Shown in pieces: positions 1 to 9,382 of a DNA stretch of 64,000 bases. The notes below the pieces were generated by a model. It saw nothing but the letters and a program-made list of their open reading frames with translations. It made no database searches and was not told the origin of the DNA. The position numbers and the translations under genes were made by a program. The stretch's first letter is position 1. Each line of letters begins with the position of its first letter. Source of the DNA: Deltaproteobacteria bacterium (GTDB lineage: Bacteria; Myxococcota_A; UBA796; GCA-2862545); contig REDI01000054.1 of assembly GCA_007693595.1 (NCBI GenBank), positions 24,439 to 88,438 on the forward strand. Reading direction: 5' to 3'.

Positions 1-359
1 TTGCCGAGCTCGTCGAGGCGCGCCCCCCGCCGGGTGAAGCCTGGGCTGGTGTCTCGACGCGCTCGAGCCTCGCGCAGCCGCCCGGCGCGGACCTGCGGGC
101 GCGAGAGCTTGGGACGGACGTCTACATGGATTGCGTGGCCGGCGAAACCCAGCCCGCGGAGGCGAGCGGCGACGTCGGCGGCTTCGGTACGCGAGAGCTC
201 GGCGGTGGCAGAGCGCGTCCCCTCAGGGGTCACCGAGACGTGCCACCCCCCCGCGCCGAGCAGCCGCTCGACGGGCATCCAGTCCGGAAGGGGTCCGATG
301 GTGACCTGTGGCACAGGGGGGTCCGAGCAGGGGTGGACGGTGAAGCGCCGTGACGGCAT
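1..359 (-). CDS. Hypothetical protein, N-terminal fragment (runs off left edge)
   Basis: An open frame on the minus strand starts at an ATG at 359 and is still open at base 1, giving at least 119 residues. It begins MPSRRFTVHP and uses G or C in nearly all third codon positions, as real genes in this window do. The overlapping plus-strand frame gives an implausible Ser/Arg/Pro protein. The fragment ends in a basic segment with LREARARRD followed by TPGFTRRGARLDE-like sequence. No signal peptide or known motif is visible and I do not recognise the family. It is divergent from the GH13 gene, with about 70 bp between the two starts. Confidence 0.55.
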   Translation of the reverse strand, partial: MPSRRFTVHPCSDPPVPQVTIGPLPDWMPVERLLGAGGWHVSVTPEGTRSATAELSRTEAADVAARLRGLGFAGHAIHVDVRPKLSRPQVRAGRLREARARRDTSPGFTRRGARLDELG

Positions 360-432
360 GTTAGCTCAACGCGCGAGAGGTTCCGAGGCGCGGTGGGCTT
401 GGGCGCGGTAGAGAGGAGCCTTGGAGGTCTAG

Positions 433-2601
433 ATGCGGTGTGGTGTGCCTCTCTTCTTGCTAGCCCTGGCGTGCCGATCCGAGGAACCGGAGCCCGTGGC
501 GATCGACGCGGACGCCGAGGTTCGCTCCTGTCAAGCCTCGATCGTGACCGAGGCCCCTGCGGGGGGCACGCGGGTACAGGTCGCGGGCTCCTTCTCGGAC
601 TGGCAGCCCGTGGACATGCGCGAGAGCGAGGAAGGGCTGATCGCGGAGCTCGGCCGCCTGGTCCCGGGGACCTATCCCTACAAGTTCGTCTACGACGGTG
701 ACTTCGAGGGCGATCCGCCCGTCGATGTCCGCTCGACGTGGAGCGGCGGCTTCGAGAACCGCGCGCTGCTCGTCCGAGACTGCCGACATCCTTCGCTGAA
801 GGCCCTCTCGGTCGAGGTTCAGGGCGACGAGGTGGTGGGTCGGTTTCAGTGGAAGCGGAGCAACCTTGAGGATCCCCTTGATGTAGAGAGTATTGAGGCC
901 AGCGTGGCCAAGGAGCCTCTGGGTGCTAGCGCGGTACAGGTCGACTCGGACGGGACGATCGAGGTGCGTGCCCCCGCGCCGGTCGAGGGCAAGTATACGT
1001 TCCGCCTTACGGCCTCCGACACCGCAGGGCGGCAGAACGAAGAGGGCGTCGTTCTCCTTCCCGTCTGGAAGGAGGCCCAGCCGTTCTCCTGGGGCGATGG
1101 CGTGATGTACTTCCCCTTTGTCGACCGCTTCCGCGATGCGGGGCCTTCGCCCGAGCCTCCGATCTCGGGGGCGAGCGAAGGAGCGAACTACCACGGAGGC
1201 GATCTGGTGGGGTTGCTCTATGCCATCGAAGATGGCCTGTTCGAAGAGCTCGGCGTGCGGTCCCTCTGGCTGAACCCGGTGGTCGACAACCCCGACGGCG
1301 CGTGGATCGGTGGCGACGAGAGGACCTTCTACACTGGCTATCACGGCTATTGGCCGGTGGCGCCGCGCACCGTCGAGGGCCGCTTGGGCACGGTCGACAT
1401 GCCCGCCGAGGAGGCCTTGCACCGGGTCATCGAAGAAGCCCATGCGCGCGGGATCCGCGTCCTCTTCGATCTGGTGCTCAACCACGTCCACGAGGAGCAC
1501 CCCTGGGTCGAAGAGCACCCCGACTGGTTCGATCTCGAAGATCCCTGCGTGTGTGGCTCACCGGGCTGTGGCTGGACCGAGATGGCCCGGACGTGTCGCT
1601 TCGCGCCCTACCTGCCCGACATCGAGTATCGCAACCAAGGCGTGGTCGACGCCATGATCGACGAGTCCTTCTGGTGGGTTGAGACCTTCGATGCCGATGG
1701 CTTCCGGGTCGATGCGGCCAAGCACATGGACCACGTCATCCTGCGCACGCTCTCGATCGAGGTGGAGGACCGGCTGCACGTGCCAGGCGCGCCGCACTTC
1801 TACCTCGTGGGCGAGACCTTCACCGGCGTGGGGGCTCAAGAGCTGATCGCCGCCTATATCGGGCCCCATGAGCTCGATGGGCAGTTCGACTTTCCCCTGT
1901 ATTGGCGCATCCGCGAGGCGGTCCACGACGGGGGCTCTTTCCGCGACCTGGCCGCTGAGGCTCGGTATGGCGAGGAGGTCTACGGAGATCAGCTCCACTA
2001 CATGAGCGCCTTCTTCGGCAACCACGACGTCTCACGGCTGGCGACCGAGCTCGCGGGGTGTAGCGACTGGGGGGCACTCTGGGGGGTGTGCCATGACTAC
2101 CTCGCCGACGACACGTTCGATGAGACCGATGCGTTTCTGATCGAGCGGCTGGGCATGGCGTGGGCGATCACCGTGACGCAGCCGGGTCCACCCCTGCTCT
2201 ACTATGGAGATGAGCTGGGCATGGCGGGGGCGAACGACCCCGATAATCGCAGGGATCGCCCCTGGGGTGCGCGGACCGAGGCTCAAGACGCGCTCTATGC
2301 GGAGTTCGCTCGCCTCGGCCGGTTACGCGCGGACACCCCGGCCCTTCAGCGTGGCGATCGGGTGGAGCTCTGGGTCGACGAGGACCTCTACGTCTTCGCG
2401 CGCCAGGCGGAAGACGAGGTGGCCCTGGTCGTGCTTAGCCGGTGGACGAGCGGTTCCCGTGAGATCCCTATTCCCACCTCGGTGCTCCCCGAAGGCACGG
2501 CCCTGGTCGATGATCGCGGAGCTCAGGCCGGCACGGTGAGCGGTGGGCGGCTTCGGCTTTCGCTCGAGACGTGGTCCTGGAAGGTCCTCACGCCCGAGTA
2601 G
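433..2601 (+). CDS. GH13 alpha-amylase-family glycosidase, lipoprotein
   Basis: The 722-residue protein begins with a short lipoprotein signal ending LALAC (Cys14), so it is probably anchored in the envelope. Residues of about 30-110 resemble an E-set/CBM48-type carbohydrate-binding domain, and a second beta-rich linker follows. The catalytic TIM barrel starts near residue 215 and has the four GH13 regions: DLVLNH near 345, GFRVDAAKH near 422 (nucleophile Asp), GETF near 459 (acid/base Glu) and FGNHD near 529 (transition-state Asp). A small C-terminal beta domain closes the protein. It should hydrolyse or rearrange alpha-glucans; the exact specificity (amylase, pullulanase-like or cyclomaltodextrinase) cannot be read from the sequence. 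GGAGG at 423-427 lies 5 nt before the ATG. Confidence 0.93.
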   Translation: MRCGVPLFLLALACRSEEPEPVAIDADAEVRSCQASIVTEAPAGGTRVQVAGSFSDWQPVDMRESEEGLIAELGRLVPGTYPYKFVYDGDFEGDPPVDVRSTWSGGFENRALLVRDCRHPSLKALSVEVQGDEVVGRFQWKRSNLEDPLDVESIEASVAKEPLGASAVQVDSDGTIEVRAPAPVEGKYTFRLTASDTAGRQNEEGVVLLPVWKEAQPFSWGDGVMYFPFVDRFRDAGPSPEPPISGASEGANYHGGDLVGLLYAIEDGLFEELGVRSLWLNPVVDNPDGAWIGGDERTFYTGYHGYWPVAPRTVEGRLGTVDMPAEEALHRVIEEAHARGIRVLFDLVLNHVHEEHPWVEEHPDWFDLEDPCVCGSPGCGWTEMARTCRFAPYLPDIEYRNQGVVDAMIDESFWWVETFDADGFRVDAAKHMDHVILRTLSIEVEDRLHVPGAPHFYLVGETFTGVGAQELIAAYIGPHELDGQFDFPLYWRIREAVHDGGSFRDLAAEARYGEEVYGDQLHYMSAFFGNHDVSRLATELAGCSDWGALWGVCHDYLADDTFDETDAFLIERLGMAWAITVTQPGPPLLYYGDELGMAGANDPDNRRDRPWGARTEAQDALYAEFARLGRLRADTPALQRGDRVELWVDEDLYVFARQAEDEVALVVLSRWTSGSREIPIPTSVLPEGTALVDDRGAQAGTVSGGRLRLSLETWSWKVLTPE

Positions 2602-2631
2602 ACGTGCCGCGCGGGGGGCTGGAAGGCGCTG

Positions 2632-4035
2632 GTGGCTCGCGATGTACCGAGGAACCCGAGGTTGGGTTACCTGCCGGCCGTGTCGAAGATCCCCCCATGG
2701 CTGATAGGCATCCTCGCGGCCCTCGTGCTCGTGATACCGAGTCTCGGTCTGTTGAACGCGCCACTCGGGCTCGGGGCGGGGCAGGGGATCGCGCTGGGGA
2801 TCGTGCTCCTTGCGCTTGTGCTGTGGGTGACCGAGGTCGTGCCGCTCTTCGTGACGAGCGTGGGGATCGGCTTGGCCGGCGCGACCTTGCTCGCCCCGGC
2901 TATCGGCGTTCGCTCCGACACCTTCATCGTACCCTTCGCCTCTGACGTCATCTTGCTCTTTCTGGGTGGGTTCGTCCTGTCGGCGGTCCTCGAGAAGCAC
3001 GGCCTGGCCGAGCGCCTGGCCCGTGCGGTGCTCGCCAAGGTCGGTAGCCAGCCCCCTCGCGTACTGCTCGGGGTCATGCTCACCACCGCGGGGCTGAGTA
3101 TGTGGATGAGCAACACGGCGGCTACGGCCATGATGCTCGCCTTGCTCGGTGTGATCCTTCCGGTGGTCCCCAAGGGGGACCCGCTCCGGATCGCCCTGGT
3201 GCTCTCCGTGGCGGCGGGGGCCAACCTCGGCGGGATCGCGACGCCGATCGGTACCCCGCCGAACGCCATCGCGCTGGCGAGCTTACCCGCAGAACATGCG
3301 CCGACCTTCCTGAGCTGGATGGTGCGTGGCCTGCCGGTCCTGGCGGTGGCGCTCTTCGTAGCGTGGAAGCTCCTCCTGCGTTGGTTTCCCTCCCAGGTCG
3401 AGGCCGTCGAGCTCCCGAGAGAGCCGGTCTCGTGGACGGGACCCGCCATCGCGGCTGCGGTCCTGGGCGGGGCGACGATCCTGCTCTGGCTGACCGCCGG
3501 ACTCCATCCCCTCAGCCTCGGCACGGTCGGCCTATTGCCGGTGGTGGTTGGCTTCGGTGGAAAGCTCCTTCCTGCGCAAGCGCTCCGGGGGCTGCCCTGG
3601 GACGTGCTGCTGATCGTCGGGGGTGGGCTCTGCCTTGGGGCCGTCGTGTCCGAGAGTGGACTCGATAGCTGGATCCTGTCTCTGCTCCCCCTCGATAGCA
3701 TGGGGGCCATCCTCACCCTGGCCTTGCTCGCGGCCCTGGCGGTGGCGCTTTCGACCTTTATGAGCAATACCGCCGCGGCGAACCTTGTGATCCCGATCGC
3801 GCTCGGGATCCCGAGCCTCCCTCCCACCCTCACGGCCATGATGGTGGCCTTCGCCTGCTCGATGACCATGGTGCTGCCCGTCAGCACGCCGCCCAACGCG
3901 ATGGTCTTCGCCACCGACACCATCGACAGCCCGACCTTCATCCGCGTCGGTCTCAGCCTGACGGCGATCGGCGTCGGCGCCGCGCTGGTGGTGGGGCTGC
4001 CCTGGTGGGGCCTGCTGAGCTGGCTGCTCGGCTGA
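2632..4035 (+). CDS. SLC13/DASS-family anion (dicarboxylate or sulfate) transporter
   Basis: This 467-residue, highly hydrophobic protein has the two inverted-repeat halves of the DASS (SLC13) family. Each half carries the sodium/substrate motifs: SNTAA near residue 160 with GTPPNA near 206, and SNTAA near 380 with STPPNA near 420. It probably imports di- or tricarboxylates or sulfate with sodium across the inner membrane; the substrate is not readable. The GTG at 2632 has GGAAGG upstream, and a GTG at 2680 is a plausible shorter start that drops an unusual polar leader. It lies 30 bp after the glycosidase gene and ends 2 bp from the convergent PLC-like gene. Confidence 0.88.
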   Translation: MARDVPRNPRLGYLPAVSKIPPWLIGILAALVLVIPSLGLLNAPLGLGAGQGIALGIVLLALVLWVTEVVPLFVTSVGIGLAGATLLAPAIGVRSDTFIVPFASDVILLFLGGFVLSAVLEKHGLAERLARAVLAKVGSQPPRVLLGVMLTTAGLSMWMSNTAATAMMLALLGVILPVVPKGDPLRIALVLSVAAGANLGGIATPIGTPPNAIALASLPAEHAPTFLSWMVRGLPVLAVALFVAWKLLLRWFPSQVEAVELPREPVSWTGPAIAAAVLGGATILLWLTAGLHPLSLGTVGLLPVVVGFGGKLLPAQALRGLPWDVLLIVGGGLCLGAVVSESGLDSWILSLLPLDSMGAILTLALLAALAVALSTFMSNTAAANLVIPIALGIPSLPPTLTAMMVAFACSMTMVLPVSTPPNAMVFATDTIDSPTFIRVGLSLTAIGVGAALVVGLPWWGLLSWLLG

Positions 4036-4037
4036 GC

Positions 4038-4886
4038 TCAGAGCGTCTCGCCGATCCCGTTCAGCTCTTCGACGACCTCGAAGAGCGCCCCCAGATCGTA
4101 GTGGTCGACCGCGACCAAGTTCGGGATCCGCTGGTGGAACTCGGCGCACTCGCGGGCTCGGCCCCCCAAGATCTCGTAGGTGTTCACCTCGCGGGCCCCC
4201 TCGCGGGTCGGCAGCGGGGTCGACAGCCAGTGGTTGAGCAAGAAGAGGTCGTTCTCGGCGCTTCCGCGAAGCACCTCGCAGGTGAAGTCCTCGGCCTCGC
4301 GGAAGGTATACGGGGTATCGAAGCCGATCTCGTAGAAGTCGTGGTGCCAGTCAGGATCGTCGTCGCCGGGGTTCTCGACGGTCACGAGCAAGGGCGTGCC
4401 CTGATCGGCGAGCTCCGCGAGGGTGGGCCAGGGTGCGCCCTGGGGATGGGTGTAGCGAAGCGCGTCGAGTCCGGCCTCGCGCATGGTGGCGTCGAGGGTC
4501 TGGGCGTCGATGTTGTTCTCGAAGATAATCGCCATCACGTCGTCGGGGTGATCGCGAAAGAAGGTGGCGAGCTCGGTGAGCACGTCGACGAGGGGCGTCG
4601 CGCCGGCTTCGCAGAAGCTGTGGCAGAGGTAGGGCTCGTCGTTCCAGAGGTAGGTGTCGAGCAGCATGCCCCGCACCCCATCGTCGAGCTGCCGCTGAGG
4701 AGGGTAGCGGTGGTTCGGTGCCAGCCATCCCTCGTCGGAGTTCGACATGGCGTTGTGGGTCGACGGCAGCGCGACCTGGTCTAGCGGTCGATCGCAGAGC
4801 TCGGCGTAGCCGTTGCAGAGGCGCGGGTCCTCTGGCTCTTCGGTGGCACACGCGCCGAGGAGCAGGGGTAGGAGCAGCCGTCGCAT
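4038..4886 (-). CDS. PI-PLC X-domain-like lipoprotein (PLC-like phosphodiesterase fold)
   Basis: The 282-residue product starts MRRLLLPLLLGAC, a lipoprotein signal with the lipobox Cys at residue 13. The segment PSTHNAM followed by DGVRGMLLDTY and YLCHSFC matches the PLC-like phosphodiesterase superfamily, with one catalytic histidine in STHNAM and the second in LCHSF. DDVMAIIFEN follows as in bacterial PI-PLC-like proteins. The substrate is unknown; such lipoproteins are often annotated only as phosphatidylinositol phospholipase C-like. The frame extends upstream as an Arg-rich shadow of the neighbour, so I chose the ATG at 4886 that gives the signal peptide. It follows the exonuclease gene by 2 nt in the same direction. 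Confidence 0.85.
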   Translation of the reverse strand: MRRLLLPLLLGACATEEPEDPRLCNGYAELCDRPLDQVALPSTHNAMSNSDEGWLAPNHRYPPQRQLDDGVRGMLLDTYLWNDEPYLCHSFCEAGATPLVDVLTELATFFRDHPDDVMAIIFENNIDAQTLDATMREAGLDALRYTHPQGAPWPTLAELADQGTPLLVTVENPGDDDPDWHHDFYEIGFDTPYTFREAEDFTCEVLRGSAENDLFLLNHWLSTPLPTREGAREVNTYEILGGRARECAEFHQRIPNLVAVDHYDLGALFEVVEELNGIGETL

Positions 4887-4888
4887 GA

Positions 4889-5668
4889 TCACTCCTTGAG
4901 GTGGACGACCACCGGCACGTGGTCGCTGGGCTGTTCCCATCCTCGCACATCCCGGTGCGTTTCGACCTGAGAAACCCGTGCCTTGAGACCGTCGCTCACC
5001 CAGTGATGATCGATGCGGTAGCCGTGGTTCCTTCGAAAGGCGCCGCCGCGGTAGTCCCACCACGAGAAGTGCTTTCCGACGGGGTGAAGCTCGCGGAGGG
5101 CATCGTGGAGTCCGTAGCCTCGGACCTTGTCGAGGGCCTGGTGCTCGAGGGGGTGAAAGAGGATCTCGTTCTCGGCCTCGAAGGGATCCCATACGTCCTG
5201 ATCGGCAGGCGCGATGTTGAAATCTCCGCACACGACCACCGGCTCGGTGGCGGGGCGATCGGCGTCGAGCTCCTCGCGGAGTCGACTGAGCCAGTCGAGC
5301 TTGTAGCTGAACTTCTCGGACCCCACCTGCCCCCCGTTCGGGACGTAGCAGCAGAAGATCCGGATCCCTCCGGTCGTGGCGCGGAGCAATCGGGTCTGCG
5401 GATCGGGCTCGCCCAGAGCGAAGCCTTCATGCACCTCGGCGAGGGGGTGCCTGCTGAGGATCGCCACGCCGTTGTAGGTCTTCTGGCCGTAGATGGCTCG
5501 GTGCGCGTAGCCGACCTCGGCCAGGGCTTCGTGCGGGAACTTCTTGTCGATCACCTTGGTCTCTTGCAGGCAGAGCACATCGGGCCGGTGCTCTTGGCTC
5601 CAGCGCTGAACCTGTTCCAGGCGCACCCGCAGGCTGTTGACGTTCCACGTCGCGATCGAGAAGCTCAT
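4889..5668 (-). CDS. xth: Exodeoxyribonuclease III (AP endonuclease, ExoA/Xth type)
   Basis: The 259-residue protein begins MSFSIATWNVNSLR and has the signature residues of the exonuclease-endonuclease-phosphatase fold: WNVNSLR, LQETK, GDFNIAP, the RNHGYRIDHHW segment with its Asp-His motif, and a final SDHVPV. It cleaves DNA at abasic sites and removes 3' blocks in base excision repair, in the cytoplasm. The length is normal for the family. The ATG at 5668 overlaps the stop of the aconitase-like gene by 4 nt (ATGA), so the two are likely translationally coupled, although no functional link is evident. Confidence 0.95.
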   Translation of the reverse strand: MSFSIATWNVNSLRVRLEQVQRWSQEHRPDVLCLQETKVIDKKFPHEALAEVGYAHRAIYGQKTYNGVAILSRHPLAEVHEGFALGEPDPQTRLLRATTGGIRIFCCYVPNGGQVGSEKFSYKLDWLSRLREELDADRPATEPVVVCGDFNIAPADQDVWDPFEAENEILFHPLEHQALDKVRGYGLHDALRELHPVGKHFSWWDYRGGAFRRNHGYRIDHHWVSDGLKARVSQVETHRDVRGWEQPSDHVPVVVHLKE

Positions 5669-7584
5669 GACAAGGACCTCGGATCGGTCAGCTTCCCCGT
5701 GATGGCGCTGGCCGCGGCGACCGCAGGGCTCACCAGGTAGACCGGCCCCGGCGCCCCCATCCGGCGGGCGAAGTTGCGGTTGGTGGTCGAGGCGGTGATC
5801 TCGCCTTCGTGGGGGATCCCAGGCCCGTTCCCGATGCAGGACCCGCAGCCGGGCTCCGTCACCAGCCCGCCCACGGCGCGGAAGAGATCGAGCAGGCCCT
5901 CGGCGTCGGCCTCGCGGGCGACCTCTGCGGAGGAAGGCGTCACGGTTAATCGCACCCCCTCGGCGAGCGTTCGACCGCGGAAGACCTGGGCGGCAGCGCG
6001 CAGGTCGGCCAGGCTCCCCCCCGTGCACGAGGCGATGACGACGTTGTGGATGTCGATGCTCCCATGCTCACTCAGCGGCGCTCGGTTGCGCGAGTCGCCG
6101 GGCGTCGCGATGGTCAGGGGGACCTCGGCCAGATCCACCCGCAAGGTGTGGTGGTAGCTCGCGTCGGGGTCGGGGTAGACGAGCTGGTCGCGCACGTCGA
6201 GGCCTCGTCGGTCACGAAGAAAGGCCACGATGGGCTCACAGGGCTCGACGACGCCGGTCATCAATCCACCCTCGACGGTCATATTCGTGAGCACCGAGAG
6301 CTCATCGACGTTCCACTGCGAAAGCCCTGGTCCGCCGAACTCGATCACGCAGGTGTCCGTAGGGCTCTCGCGCCATCGCTCCTCGCGGAAGTAGGGATCG
6401 CCGATCAGGTGGAGGATCAGATCTTTCGGGGAGAGCCCTCCGGTGGCCTCGCCCGTGATCTCGACGCGGACGACCTTGGGCACGGTGGCCGGGATCAGTC
6501 CCGTGCGCAGGGCGAAGGCCATGGCGGTGCTACCCACCCCGAAGGCGAAGGCGTTGAGCACTCCTGCGGTGGGGGAATGTGAATCAGTGAGCACGATGAC
6601 ATCGCCGGGAAGTCCGTAGTCTTCGACGACCACACGGTGGCAGACACCCGGTGGAAAGCCGCGCCCGGGTCCGTGTAGCCGGATCCCGTTCTGCTCACAC
6701 GCGGCGACCATCTCGTCGGTGAGCTTCATGGCAGGGGAGAGGCGCACCTTCTTGACGGCCTCGGGTACGGCATCGTGGGCGATGAGCACGAAGTGGTCCT
6801 CGAAGGCCGCGACGAGCTCTGGGCGGTACATGGGGGCGTTTCCCCACTCCTTTTGGTAGAGGTCGATCACCATGCCCGTCGTGTATTCGTGCATCCCTCG
6901 GAAGGCGGTGCGGACGAGCACCTGGTCGCCGGGCCGTACATGGCCCAGTCCATCGGGCCGTCCTTCGCCGGTCCAGGCCTTCTTGGCCAGGATCTTCTCG
7001 GTGATGTTCATGGGTCGTGCGGGCCGCTCCACGGCATAGGTCGGGTTGATCTCGCCGGCGAGCAAGCGCGTGCCGTAGGGTAGCAGCCCGCCGTTCTTCG
7101 CGACTTGCTGAAAGAACGGAGGGAGCTCTTCGAAGAGGCTTGTGAAAGGCACGTCTTCGCCGGCTTGGAGCCGAGTGAGCACGCCGCGGTCCGTGGTGAA
7201 GGGCATGCCGCTATAGACCATGTTCTCTTGGAAGATCCGCTGGAAGGAGTCGGCGATCACGAGCTCGATGCCCGCGCCTTGGTGGGCCACCACCGCGACC
7301 TCGCGCGAGCTGCCCGTGCCGTAGGCATGGCCGCCGACCACCACCTGAAATCCGCCGGCCTTCACGTCGCCAACGTCGATCACGTCTTGGAAGTTTTCTA
7401 GGAAGTACGGACCTAGAATCGATCCGGTATAGCCGAGGGTACAGGCCTTACCCGAGATCATCGCGTCGGTGTTCACCCCGTAGGTGTAGGCCGCGCCGTC
7501 TACGTCGACGTCCGTGCCGTCGAGCTGTGCGCGGAGGCTGATCGGGTCGTCGACCAGGTGCAGGACCTTGCCGGTGAGCTTCAT
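5665..7584 (-). CDS. Aconitase/isopropylmalate-dehydratase family protein with swapped domain order
   Basis: This 639-residue protein is a [4Fe-4S] hydro-lyase of the aconitase superfamily. The three cluster cysteines are visible at about 520 (ASCTGG), 580 and 583 (CGSC), with the family's 60-residue spacing. The small swivel domain, marked by GTGSSREV near 89-96 and usually C-terminal or encoded separately (LeuD), here occupies the N-terminal ~210 residues. The large catalytic domain (LeuC-like, TDSHSP near 375) follows. The likely reaction is citrate/isocitrate or a related alpha-hydroxyacid isomerisation; which one is not decidable by reading. The ATG at 7584 lies 8 nt after the Rossmann-protein stop. 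Confidence 0.88.
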   Translation of the reverse strand: MKLTGKVLHLVDDPISLRAQLDGTDVDVDGAAYTYGVNTDAMISGKACTLGYTGSILGPYFLENFQDVIDVGDVKAGGFQVVVGGHAYGTGSSREVAVVAHQGAGIELVIADSFQRIFQENMVYSGMPFTTDRGVLTRLQAGEDVPFTSLFEELPPFFQQVAKNGGLLPYGTRLLAGEINPTYAVERPARPMNITEKILAKKAWTGEGRPDGLGHVRPGDQVLVRTAFRGMHEYTTGMVIDLYQKEWGNAPMYRPELVAAFEDHFVLIAHDAVPEAVKKVRLSPAMKLTDEMVAACEQNGIRLHGPGRGFPPGVCHRVVVEDYGLPGDVIVLTDSHSPTAGVLNAFAFGVGSTAMAFALRTGLIPATVPKVVRVEITGEATGGLSPKDLILHLIGDPYFREERWRESPTDTCVIEFGGPGLSQWNVDELSVLTNMTVEGGLMTGVVEPCEPIVAFLRDRRGLDVRDQLVYPDPDASYHHTLRVDLAEVPLTIATPGDSRNRAPLSEHGSIDIHNVVIASCTGGSLADLRAAAQVFRGRTLAEGVRLTVTPSSAEVAREADAEGLLDLFRAVGGLVTEPGCGSCIGNGPGIPHEGEITASTTNRNFARRMGAPGPVYLVSPAVAAASAITGKLTDPRSLS

Positions 7585-7592
7585 GAGGACTC

Positions 7593-9254
7593 CTACTTGA
7601 TGCGGTAACCGTCCATCTCGTTGTTGAAGATCCAGGCGACGACCTCGCCGATCTCGAACTCGGAAGGAAGATAGGCGTGAATGCTGGCGGCGGCCGAACC
7701 GGCGTCGCGGATGTGTCGCCGGGTGGCGATCATGCGTCGAACGCGGTCCTGCCATCGAGAGAGGTTGTCGGCGCGCAGGTCGACCCAGCCTTTCTGGGCG
7801 TAGCGATCGACGTCGGGGGCCGTGAGGCCGACGGAGGTTCGGTGGGCTGGGGTCTCGGGTACGTTGATGTGCGGTCCTCGAAGGATGGTCTGCCCATCGG
7901 GCAGCAAGATCGGGATCCCGATCGAGGGGGCCAGCAGTCGAACCGCCGAGGTGTCGAGGTGCGCGGCGATCGCCTGGGTCATGGTGCTGGGAGAGGCCTC
8001 GGCTACGGCGCTCAGGGTGCCGTAGACTTCCTTTAGCAGATGGGCCTCGAAGAGGAGCTTGGAGAGCTCGGGTGGTCCCAGGCGCCCCAGGGCGACCGAG
8101 GGTAGCGCGGAGGCCTCGTCGGCATCCTTGAGGTCACGCAGCGCGACGGACCGGAGCAACCCAGCCTTGTACGAGGGGTTCAGCACGGCACCGTCGATGG
8201 CGCTGATGACGTCCTGGCCGGTGTTGGCGCCCCGGATCTCAAGCACGATGACCCGCGCGATCTCTTCGGGGGTGATGTACTCCATCTGTCCGAGGGCGGT
8301 GATGGCCGCGAACTCGCCTCGGGTGAAGACCCCGTTCTCACCCGTGTCGACGACCGAGACCTGCAAGCTGCCCTTGTCTTGATAGGGCGCTCGATCTTGC
8401 CTGAGGTCGACCGTGCCGATCGCCCGAGCCTTGGTCGGCTCGACCAGGCGGCTGTTTCCCGAGCGATCCTTCGCTTCGATAGTGCGTACGGCGCGGTAGC
8501 CGATCATCGCGGCAGGCTTGATCTCTTTGACGACGGGAGCGCCGGGGGTGCGCGCGAAGACGAACATGAGGCCGGTGTGTCCGAAGCCCGCTTCGGTCTT
8601 GGCCAGCAGCACTTTCGAAGGCTTGTCTTCGCTGTGGGTATACGGGATGTTCATACCCATCCCACCCGTCCCGGTGGTGCCGACCTTGAGGTAGACCTTG
8701 GTGTCGTGCTCGCCGGTTGCACGCTGCAAGAGGCGCATGTGAAGGATGATCTGGGGGACGGACTGCGAGAGCAGGAAGGCCTCCAGGTCGGGCACGGCCT
8801 GCTTGGGCAGCCCCTCGTCGCCGAGCCAGTCGCGGAGCCGCTCAACGCTGTGAAAGACGTTCTGGTAGGACAGGCCCGTGGCGGTGTTGACGCAGTCCAC
8901 CACGACCTCGGGGCGGTGGCGCCGGATCAGGTTGACGAGGTGGTTCTCGCGGTAGGCGATGTCGAAGTCACCGTACAGGAAGTCGAGCAGTCGGCCACGA
9001 TGCTGTGAGCTGGTGAGGATCTCGGCGCGGCTGAGCTCGGCGAGATCGCTCGGTACGAAGAGGTTGCCATGGGCCGGCTCGAAGGCCACCCGGTGTCCAA
9101 ACTCCTCACGCAGTCCCTCGCAGGCCTGCTCCGCCTCGTGGGGGAAGAGGCTCGCGACCACGACCCGCCGAGGGTTCAAGTGGGTGACGATCTCTCGGCA
9201 GACTTGAGTGCCGACCAAGCCCGCTCCGCCGAGAATGAGGAAGTCCCTGTACAT
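7593..9254 (-). CDS. NAD(P)-binding Rossmann-fold (SDR/epimerase-like) protein, function unknown
   Basis: The 553-residue protein starts MYRDFLILGGAGLVG, a clear GxxGxxG dinucleotide-binding turn at residues 9-15, followed by an alternating alpha/beta Rossmann pattern to about residue 200. The middle has an unusual Gly-rich GTTGTGGMGM segment, and the protein is roughly twice the usual size of a short-chain dehydrogenase. It lacks an obvious YxxxK catalytic pair in the expected position. It is the first gene of a minus-strand run with the domain-swapped aconitase, which suggests a shared organic-acid pathway. I do not recognise the exact family. Confidence 0.75.
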   Translation of the reverse strand: MYRDFLILGGAGLVGTQVCREIVTHLNPRRVVVASLFPHEAEQACEGLREEFGHRVAFEPAHGNLFVPSDLAELSRAEILTSSQHRGRLLDFLYGDFDIAYRENHLVNLIRRHRPEVVVDCVNTATGLSYQNVFHSVERLRDWLGDEGLPKQAVPDLEAFLLSQSVPQIILHMRLLQRATGEHDTKVYLKVGTTGTGGMGMNIPYTHSEDKPSKVLLAKTEAGFGHTGLMFVFARTPGAPVVKEIKPAAMIGYRAVRTIEAKDRSGNSRLVEPTKARAIGTVDLRQDRAPYQDKGSLQVSVVDTGENGVFTRGEFAAITALGQMEYITPEEIARVIVLEIRGANTGQDVISAIDGAVLNPSYKAGLLRSVALRDLKDADEASALPSVALGRLGPPELSKLLFEAHLLKEVYGTLSAVAEASPSTMTQAIAAHLDTSAVRLLAPSIGIPILLPDGQTILRGPHINVPETPAHRTSVGLTAPDVDRYAQKGWVDLRADNLSRWQDRVRRMIATRRHIRDAGSAAASIHAYLPSEFEIGEVVAWIFNNEMDGYRIK

Positions 9255-9382
9255 GGCTGTTCAGCTCCGTGACTGGGGAGGAAGACGGTGTGCCGTGGTC
9301 GGTCTGTCCTCATAGCGCGCTGGGACGCCGAGGCGCACCCGCCCCCCAGCCTATCGGTTACGGTCTTCATCAGGAGGCGTAC

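Noticed and set aside
1..411. A plus-strand open frame of 136 codons at the left edge
   Set aside because: It encodes Ser/Arg/Pro-rich sequence with no motif; the minus-strand frame at 1-359 has a better codon pattern.
460..1518. A 352-codon minus-strand frame inside the GH13 gene
   Set aside because: The plus-strand frame contains all four GH13 motifs; the antisense frame is a GC-driven shadow.
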